The translations under genes and the position numbers were made by a program. The notes under the pieces were generated by a model, which searched no databases, was not told where the DNA came from, and worked only from the letters and a program-made list of their open reading frames with translations. Shown piece by piece: positions 36,416 through 41,688 of a stretch of DNA of 41,688 nucleotides (its first letter is position 1; each line of letters starts with the position of its first letter). The stretch comes from an uncultured beta proteobacterium (lineage in GTDB: Bacteria > Pseudomonadota > Gammaproteobacteria > Burkholderiales > Burkholderiaceae_C), in assembly GCA_903960915.1 (NCBI GenBank), contig CAJCCO010000111.1, positions 1 through 41,688 of the forward strand, read 5' to 3'.

Positions 36416-37189
36416 TTACTTAACGTCTTTCCAGTAGGCCACGTTGAGTCGCCAGGCGATCAGCGTGAACACACCGAGAAACAGCAAAACCCACACGCCA
36501 ATGCGCACACGTGTGTTTTGTACTGGTTCACCCATCCATTGCAGGTAGTTCACCAAGTCACCGACTGCCTGGTCATATTGCAAAGGCGTCATGGCACCGG
36601 GCTTGACTTGCTCCCAGCCCTTGAAAATTTTGACTGCATGCCCGTGTTCGGTCATTTCTTCATAAACCGGCTGACGCTCACCCTGAAGTTCCCAAAGCAC
36701 ATGCGGCATGGCCACGTTAGGGAAAGCCAGGTTATTCCACCCGGTGGGTTTTTCAGCGTCTTTGTAGAAAGTACGCATATAGGTATAAAGGTAGTCAGCA
36801 CCCGAACCACCAGCGCCAGCACGTGAGCGGGCGATGACTGTCAAATCAGGCGGATTGGCGCCAAACCAGTCCTTGGCCTGCTGCGGGTCAATCGCCGCCT
36901 TCATGGTGTCGCCGATTTTGGAATTGGTCACCAGCAAGTTGGCCTTGATTTGTTCGGGGGTCAAACCAATGTCACCCAGACGGGTGTAGCGCATGAACGC
37001 CGCCGAGTGGCAATTCAGGCAATAGTTGACAAACAGTTTGGCGCCGTTTTGCAAAGCGGCCATGTCATTGGTCTTGCTCGGTGCTTTGTCCCAAGCAATG
37101 CCGCCAGAAGCGGCCTGTGCGCCCAAGGACAGACCCAGCGACATCAGCAAACCGAGAATGATTTTTTGTGTGAAACCCATGGTTTTCAT
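36416..37189 (-). CDS. petC: Cytochrome c1 (ubiquinol-cytochrome c reductase)
   Basis: This 257-residue, membrane-anchored heme protein of complex III starts at the ATG at 37189, with TGGAG upstream. A TTG at 37210 would overlap the cytochrome b stop. A signal peptide (to about residue 26) is followed by the heme site CLNCH with Cys57, Cys60 and His61. The sixth ligand is probably Met161 (NVAMPHVLWEL), and a C-terminal transmembrane helix ends with a basic tail. It is the last gene of petABC and is followed by a terminator. Confidence 0.95.
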   Translation of the reverse strand: MKTMGFTQKIILGLLMSLGLSLGAQAASGGIAWDKAPSKTNDMAALQNGAKLFVNYCLNCHSAAFMRYTRLGDIGLTPEQIKANLLVTNSKIGDTMKAAIDPQQAKDWFGANPPDLTVIARSRAGAGGSGADYLYTYMRTFYKDAEKPTGWNNLAFPNVAMPHVLWELQGERQPVYEEMTEHGHAVKIFKGWEQVKPGAMTPLQYDQAVGDLVNYLQWMGEPVQNTRVRIGVWVLLFLGVFTLIAWRLNVAYWKDVK

Positions 37190-37206
37190 ATTTGTTTTTC
37201 TCCAGT

Positions 37207-38607
37207 TCAATGCGCCGTGAAGGTGACACGATCAGGCACCGCTTTTGGCGTCCCGATACGGCTCCACCAAGGCATCAACAAGAAAAAGCCGAAGTAGAAC
37301 AGCGTTCCAAGTTGAGACACACGCCCGCCGATGTCTGACGGTGGCAGCATGCCGAGGTAACCCAGCACCAAAAAGTCGATCACAAAAATAGCGTACATGT
37401 ACTTGTGCCAGTCAGGACGGTAGCGAATGGACTTCACAGCGCTGTTATCCAACCAGGGCAGGAAAAACAGAATAACCACGCCGCCGCCCATGGCGACCAC
37501 GCCCCAGAACTTGGCATCAATGGACAGCATCATGGCCACCACACCCAACGCCACCACAGCGACGGCGCCTTTGAATACGGCGGCCATTTTGACTTTGGCC
37601 ACGGCCAGGTAGGCGCCAACCAGTACGCAAGCAATCAGGGCGTACATCATTTCGTTGGTGACAGCGCGCAGCATGGAGTAAAACGGCGTGAAGTACCAGA
37701 CGGGGGCAATGTGCAAGGGCGTCTTGAACGGATCGGCCGGAATGAAGTTGTTGTACTCCAGGAAATAGCCGCCCATTTCAGGTGCAAAAAACACAATCGC
37801 GGTGAAAACCATCAAGAAGATGCTGACCGCAAAAATGTCATGCACGGTGTAGTAAGGATGAAAAGGAATGCCATCCAGGGGACGACCCTGGGCGTCCTTG
37901 GTGGCCTTGATTTCCACGCCGTCCGGGTTGTTGGAACCCACTTCATGCAAGGCAATAATGTGCGCCACCACCAGGCCGAGCAGCACCAAAGGCACCGCAA
38001 TGACGTGGAAGCTGAAGAAGCGGTTGAGCGTGGCATCACCCACCACGAAGTCACCGCGGATGAGCAGCGCCAGGTCGGGGCCAATGAAAGGAATGGCGGA
38101 GAACAGGTTAACGATCACCTGAGCGCCCCAGTAGCTCATCTGACCCCAAGGCAACAGATAGCCCATGAAAGCTTCTGCCATCAAAGCCAGGAAAATGCCA
38201 CAGCCAAACAACCAGATCAGTTCGCGTGGCTTGCGGTAGCTACCGTAAATCAGTCCACGGAACATGTGGAGATAAACCACCACAAAGAAAGCGGAGGCAC
38301 CGGTGGAATGCATATAGCGAATCAACCAGCCCCAAGGGACGTCGCGCATGATGTATTCCACCGAAGCAAACGCCAGGGCGGCATCGGGTTTGTAATGCAT
38401 CACCAGGAAAATACCGGTCACGATCTGGATCACCAGCACCAGCAGGGACAGCGAGCCGAAGATGTAAAAAATGTTGAAGTTTTTGGGCGCGTAGTACTCG
38501 CTCATGTGCTCTTTGAAGAGCTTGGACGCCGGAAACCGGTTGTCCACCCAGTTGAGCAGTTTTTCTGAGGCGGGTGCGTTCGGGGAGGTTTCGTGGAATT
38601 CAGCCAT
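37207..38607 (-). CDS. petB: Cytochrome b of the bc1 complex
   Basis: This is the 466-residue membrane core of complex III, holding both b-hemes and the Qo/Qi sites. Heme ligand pairs are His100/His201 and His114/His216, with 14 residues between the last two as in bc1 rather than b6f. About eight or more hydrophobic helices are visible, with a C-terminal extension of bacterial type. The Qo-site motif is PVWY (residues 302-305) rather than PEWY. The gene lies 11 nt after petA, and petC begins at once after it. Confidence 0.97.
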   Translation of the reverse strand: MAEFHETSPNAPASEKLLNWVDNRFPASKLFKEHMSEYYAPKNFNIFYIFGSLSLLVLVIQIVTGIFLVMHYKPDAALAFASVEYIMRDVPWGWLIRYMHSTGASAFFVVVYLHMFRGLIYGSYRKPRELIWLFGCGIFLALMAEAFMGYLLPWGQMSYWGAQVIVNLFSAIPFIGPDLALLIRGDFVVGDATLNRFFSFHVIAVPLVLLGLVVAHIIALHEVGSNNPDGVEIKATKDAQGRPLDGIPFHPYYTVHDIFAVSIFLMVFTAIVFFAPEMGGYFLEYNNFIPADPFKTPLHIAPVWYFTPFYSMLRAVTNEMMYALIACVLVGAYLAVAKVKMAAVFKGAVAVVALGVVAMMLSIDAKFWGVVAMGGGVVILFFLPWLDNSAVKSIRYRPDWHKYMYAIFVIDFLVLGYLGMLPPSDIGGRVSQLGTLFYFGFFLLMPWWSRIGTPKAVPDRVTFTAH

Positions 38608-38618
38608 GTCGTTCTTCC

Positions 38619-39233
38619 TTAGGCTTTCTTGTCGTCGCCAATAAGCAACTTGGTGTCAGAGAGGTACATGTGCGGTGGCACTTCGAGGTTGTCTGGCGCA
38701 GGCTTGTTCTTGTAAACACGGCCCGCGAGGTCGAAAGTGGAGCCATGGCAGGGGCAGAAGAAGCCACCTTGCCAGTCATCTGGCAGAGAAGGTTGTGCAC
38801 CAGTCTGGAACTTGTCCGATGGCGAGCAACCCAAGTGCGTGCAAATACCCACCGTCACCAAGTACTCCGGCTTGATGGAGCGGGTCTCATTGCGGGCGTA
38901 TTCGGGCGCCTGTTCTGCAGGCTTGCGCTCAGATTTGGGGTCTGCCAGTTGGGCATTCAGTTTGGGCAAGGCGGCGAGCTGTTCAGGGGTTCGGCGCAGA
39001 ATCCACACGGGCTTACCGCGCCACTCAACCGTCATTTTTTCACCCGGCTTGAGGGCTGAAATGTCTGCTTCAACCGCAGCACCGGCGGCTTTGGCTTTTT
39101 CAGAGGGCTGGAAACTGCTGACAAAAGGAACGACAACTGCAGCGCCGCCTATGGCGCCAGCGCAGCTCGAAGCAATCAACCACGTACGTTTACTGGCGTC
39201 GATCTGGCTGCTATCGACAAGGGTTTCACTCAT
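38619..39233 (-). CDS. petA: Rieske iron-sulfur subunit of the bc1 complex
   Basis: This is a 204-residue protein from the ATG at 39233, supported by GAGG seven bases upstream. An N-terminal transmembrane anchor with a Tat-like start (KRTWLIASS) covers about residues 16-40. The [2Fe-2S] ligands are in CTHLGC (Cys131, His133, Cys136) and CPCHGS (Cys160, Cys162, His163). The position two residues after Ser165 is Phe167, where mitochondrial-type proteins have Tyr. It is the first gene of petABC. Confidence 0.96.
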   Translation of the reverse strand: MSETLVDSSQIDASKRTWLIASSCAGAIGGAAVVVPFVSSFQPSEKAKAAGAAVEADISALKPGEKMTVEWRGKPVWILRRTPEQLAALPKLNAQLADPKSERKPAEQAPEYARNETRSIKPEYLVTVGICTHLGCSPSDKFQTGAQPSLPDDWQGGFFCPCHGSTFDLAGRVYKNKPAPDNLEVPPHMYLSDTKLLIGDDKKA

Positions 39234-39276
39234 GGGAATCCTCAATGAAAAACATCACTATTAGGGTGAACCCGGG

Positions 39277-39306
39277 ATTGTAGCTGACTGATGAAGCGCA
39301 ACTCAA
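39277..39306 (-). promoter_or_regulatory. Predicted sigma-70 promoter of petABC
   Basis: On the minus strand TTGAGT (39306-39301) and TACAAT (39282-39277) are 18 nt apart. The predicted start of transcription lies about 37 nt before the petA ATG. It is in the 144-nt divergent spacer with mscL. Confidence 0.5.
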
Positions 39307-39342
39307 CGCCTTGTGGCGGTCAAAGCTCGCAGGAATGCTCCC

Positions 39343-39348
39343 TATACT
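39343..39348 (+). promoter_or_regulatory. Possible mscL -10 element (TATACT)
   Basis: TATACT lies 29 nt before the mscL ATG. No good -35 hexamer stands at 16-18 nt, so the call rests on the hexamer alone. AGGGG at 39370-39374 is the ribosome site and fits the ATG at 39384 better than the one at 39378. Confidence 0.35.
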
Positions 39349-39377
39349 CAAGTCCAAATTATTAATTCAGGGGGCTT

Positions 39378-39833
39378 ATGAGCATGTTGCAGGAATTCAA
39401 AGCATTTGCCATCAAGGGCAACGTCATGGATCTGGCCGTTGGCGTCATCATTGGATCGGCGTTTGGCAAAATTGTTGATTCGGTGGTCACCGATCTGGTG
39501 ATGCCCGTTGCGGGCATGGTGTTTGGCAAGCTCGATTTTTCCAATCTCTTCGTCGCCCTGGCCACCGTGCCTGCCGGTACCGCGATGACGCTGGATGCGT
39601 TGAAAAAAGCGGGCGTCCCCGTGCTGGCTTATGGCAACTTCATCTCGGTCGCGGTCAACTTCGTCATACTGGCCTTCATCATCTTCATGATGGTTAAGCT
39701 CGTCAATCGCCTGAGGAATATGCAACCCCCTGCCCCAGCCGAGCCGGCCACCGCACCGGTCACCGCTGAAACCGTGTTGTTGCTGCGTGAAATTCGCGAC
39801 AACCTGCAGGCTCTCCCGCTTCTAAAAAAATAG
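39378..39833 (+). CDS. mscL: Large-conductance mechanosensitive channel MscL
   Basis: This 151-residue homopentameric inner-membrane channel opens on hypo-osmotic shock. The N-terminal amphipathic helix ([21 protein letters not shown]) leads into TM1. [11 protein letters not shown] is the family signature after it, TM2 lies at about residues 90-110, and the C-terminal helix ends with [10 protein letters not shown]. Length is typical for the family. It stands alone between petABC and pdxA. The second ATG, two codons in, has better ribosome-site spacing. Confidence 0.97.
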   Translation: MSMLQEFKAFAIKGNVMDLAVGVIIGSAFGKIVDSVVTDLVMPVAGMVFGKLDFSNLFVALATVPAGTAMTLDALKKAGVPVLAYGNFISVAVNFVILAFIIFMMVKLVNRLRNMQPPAPAEPATAPVTAETVLLLREIRDNLQALPLLKK

Positions 39834-39869
39834 CAAGCTATTCAGGCCTGGCCTGACAATTTGGCTTTT

Positions 39870-40919
39870 CTAATTCTTCAGCCCGACGAGTTGCCGTGCT
39901 GTTCGAATGGCCTCGACTAGGCTGGCAGGGTCGGCGCGGCCAGTGCCGGCGATGTCAAACGCGGTGCCGTGGTCTGGACTGGTGCGCACCAAAGGCAGCC
40001 CCAAAGTCACGTTAACGCCTTTTTCCACCCCCAGGTACTTCACCGGTATCAGGCCTTGGTCGTGGTACATGGCCACCACCACGTCAAACTCACCGGGCTG
40101 ACCGCCCTTGGCGCGGGCGCGCATGAACACCGTGTCGGGTGCCAGCGCTTCACTCACCAGCAGGCCTTCAGACCGTGCCTGCGCAATCGCTGGAGAAATA
40201 TGCTCAATTTCTTCGCGGCCAAACAAGCCGCCCTCGCCGGCATGCGGGTTCAGGCCAGCCACGCCAATTCGCGGCGCTCGACCCAGAGCCGCACCAACCG
40301 CCACGTGGGTAATGCGCAGCGTTTGCAGCACCCGCTCATACGTCACGGCCTCAATCGCCTCCCTTAAAGCCATATGAATGCTGACCAACACCACGCGCAA
40401 CTCGTCATTGGCCAGCATCATGCGCACTGGCAACTCCTCAACCGACCTGCCGGTATGGCGTGCTGCCAGAGCTTGCAACATTTCAGTGTGGCCGGGGTAG
40501 TTGGCATGGGGCGCACCCGCCAGCGCCAGGGCTTCCTTGTGCAGCGGCGCGGTGACCAAAGCGGCAACTTCTCCACGCAGCGCTGCCTGCGCCGCCCACA
40601 CCACACAATCTCCCGCCAGCTGGCCTGCCCGAGCACTGAGTTGCCCAAAGGGCGCAGGAGCAGCACCCGTCTCACCCACTTGCAACACGGGCAAGCACCG
40701 GGGTGGCAGGCTCAAAGCCTCGTCAGCACTTTCCAGCAACAGCACGGGCAGCGGTGCTTCACCCGCACAGATCACGTGCGCCGCGCGGCGCATCGTCGCG
40801 ATATCGCCCACCACAAAGCAGCCCTGGGTCTGCGTGGGATGGGTGGCAAAAGCTTTGGCGATGATTTCAGGGCCAATGCCAGCGGCATCCCCCTGGGTGA
40901 TTGCAATCGGTGTATTCAT
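39870..40919 (-). CDS. pdxA: 4-hydroxythreonine-4-phosphate dehydrogenase PdxA
   Basis: This is a 349-residue NAD-dependent, divalent-metal enzyme of pyridoxal 5'-phosphate synthesis. The start is set at the ATG at 40919; the ATG at 40934 would add five residues, and the longer open frame reads through the upstream gene. Family features are the TQGDAAGIGPEI start (usually GDPAGIGPE), VTAPLHKEAL, the NYPGHTEMLQ segment with metal His, NPHAGEGG, MYHDQGLIPVKYLG and RTSPDHGTAFDIAG. It lies 16 nt downstream of the Nif3-like gene. Confidence 0.95.
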   Translation of the reverse strand: MNTPIAITQGDAAGIGPEIIAKAFATHPTQTQGCFVVGDIATMRRAAHVICAGEAPLPVLLLESADEALSLPPRCLPVLQVGETGAAPAPFGQLSARAGQLAGDCVVWAAQAALRGEVAALVTAPLHKEALALAGAPHANYPGHTEMLQALAARHTGRSVEELPVRMMLANDELRVVLVSIHMALREAIEAVTYERVLQTLRITHVAVGAALGRAPRIGVAGLNPHAGEGGLFGREEIEHISPAIAQARSEGLLVSEALAPDTVFMRARAKGGQPGEFDVVVAMYHDQGLIPVKYLGVEKGVNVTLGLPLVRTSPDHGTAFDIAGTGRADPASLVEAIRTARQLVGLKN

Positions 40920-40935
40920 AGTGGCTTGCTTCATT

Positions 40936-41688
40936 TCAGGCCGGGTTGTCGATATCAATGAACTCATGCGACAAACCGAGCTGGCTGGCGACATGCGCGG
41001 CCACGGCTGGCGCCCCATAGCGTTCGCTGGCATGGTGGCCGCAAGCCAGAAAGGCCACGCCACATTCCCGAGCGTAATGCGCTTGGGGCTCGGAGATTTC
41101 GCCCGTAATGAATGCGTCTGCGCCGGCTGCAATGGCGGCCTCGAAATAATTTTGTGCGCCGCCGGTGCACCACGCTATTTTGCTGACCGCACCTGTCTTA
41201 CCACCTACCAGGGTCACAGGCCGGCTCAACTGCAGTTGAATGTGCTCAGACAGCGCTTGGGGGCTGGCGAAAGACGTGCCGTCAGACCGCGCGCCCAAAA
41301 ACCCCAGGTCTTGTTCGCCAAAACGCTGGCGGGCCTGCAAACCCAGCCGCAAGCCCAGTTGCGCGTTGTTTCCCAGTTCGGGGTGGGCATCTAGCGGTAA
41401 ATGGTAGGCCAGCAAATTGATGTCATGCGCCAACAACAGCGCCAGACGTTGCCTCATCCAACCGGTCACGCAGCCATTTTGGCCACGCCAAAACAGGCCA
41501 TGGTGCACAAAGATGGTGTCGGCCTGCGCTGCAATGGCCGCCTCAATCAAGGCCAGACTGGCCGTTACACCAGAGACGATTTTTTGCACCTGCATGCGCC
41601 CTTCCACTTGCAAGCCATTGGGGCCGTAGTCACGAAAGCGCTCAGGCTGCAACAAGGCATCACAAGTGGTCAGGAGTTGGTGGCGGTC
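40936..41688 (-). CDS. Nif3-like dinuclear metal centre protein (5' truncated by window edge)
   Basis: At least 251 residues of a Nif3/YbgI-family protein are present. The frame is open to the window edge, and codons upstream of the first TTG at 41655 still fit the family (LLTTCDALLQPERFRDYGPNGLQVEG region), so the start lies outside. Metal-ligand motifs are IFVHHGLFW, AYHLPLDAHPELGNN, and the C-terminal ITGEISEP and ACGHHASE segments. Family members form hexamers with two metal ions. GTP cyclohydrolase-like activity has been proposed for some, but the role is unsettled. It is followed by pdxA. Confidence 0.92.
   Translation of the reverse strand, partial: DRHQLLTTCDALLQPERFRDYGPNGLQVEGRMQVQKIVSGVTASLALIEAAIAAQADTIFVHHGLFWRGQNGCVTGWMRQRLALLLAHDINLLAYHLPLDAHPELGNNAQLGLRLGLQARQRFGEQDLGFLGARSDGTSFASPQALSEHIQLQLSRPVTLVGGKTGAVSKIAWCTGGAQNYFEAAIAAGADAFITGEISEPQAHYARECGVAFLACGHHASERYGAPAVAAHVASQLGLSHEFIDIDNPA

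Noticed and set aside
37405..38568. 387-codon open frame opposite cytochrome b
   Set aside because: The His/Gln/Asn-rich product is what the complement of a membrane-protein gene gives; no recognisable domain.

Overview
The window is a gene-dense, GC-rich stretch of what looks like the core chromosome of a betaproteobacterium. It most likely belongs to the Burkholderiales, family Comamonadaceae (Rhodoferax/Polaromonas-like). This rests on gene content and order seen here: DUF3460-scpA, rhodanese-grxC-secB-gpsA, gpmA-ctpA-moeB, ubiE-Tim44-ubiJ-ubiB, petABC-sspAB, and a His-type (non-discriminating) AspRS. No database search was run. About 45 protein genes and one tRNA fill the window. No gap exceeds 300 bases, and I see no insertion sequence, prophage, CRISPR array or rRNA.

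Layout. 1-2947: the 3' part of fdhD (formate dehydrogenase sulfur carrier), a convergent LysR regulator, and the Fe-S carrier apbC/mrp. 3041-9355 (+): patatin-like lipase, metG, a DUF3460 protein, scpA, nadB. 9357-13708 (-): an apparent operon running rhodanese, grxC, secB, gpsA, nadC, nadA; nadA meets nadB tail to tail, so all three genes of de novo quinolinate/NAD synthesis are together. 13848-16889 (+): gpmA, ctpA, moeB. 16910-19183: divergent SNase-like nuclease and SulP anion transporter.

19173-34592 is one long minus-strand run. Read in transcription order it holds M23 peptidase, secA, ubiE, Tim44-like, ubiJ, ubiB, FmdB-type zinc ribbon, DUF502, aspS, nudB, an EEP-family phosphodiesterase, clsB, folE, a BLUF blue-light photoreceptor and a DUF429 protein. 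Then come a short DUF721/DciA-like gene (+), a bidirectional terminator, tRNA-Thr(TGT), sspB, sspA, and the cytochrome bc1 operon petABC (-). mscL (+), pdxA (-) and the start-truncated Nif3-like gene (-) close the window.

The shared themes are respiration (ubiquinone genes plus bc1), protein export and quality control (SecA, SecB, SspA/SspB, CtpA), cofactor synthesis (NAD, pterin/folate, pyridoxal phosphate, molybdopterin) and phospholipid metabolism (gpsA, clsB, patatin). The most unusual point is the folE-BLUF-DUF429 trio with gaps of 2 and 4 nt, which places a flavin photoreceptor inside a pterin gene cluster. Also notable are a cytochrome b Qo motif PVWY in place of PEWY, paired with a Rieske protein carrying Phe where a Tyr usually tunes the cluster, and several intrinsic terminators that sit directly on the translation start of the next gene.
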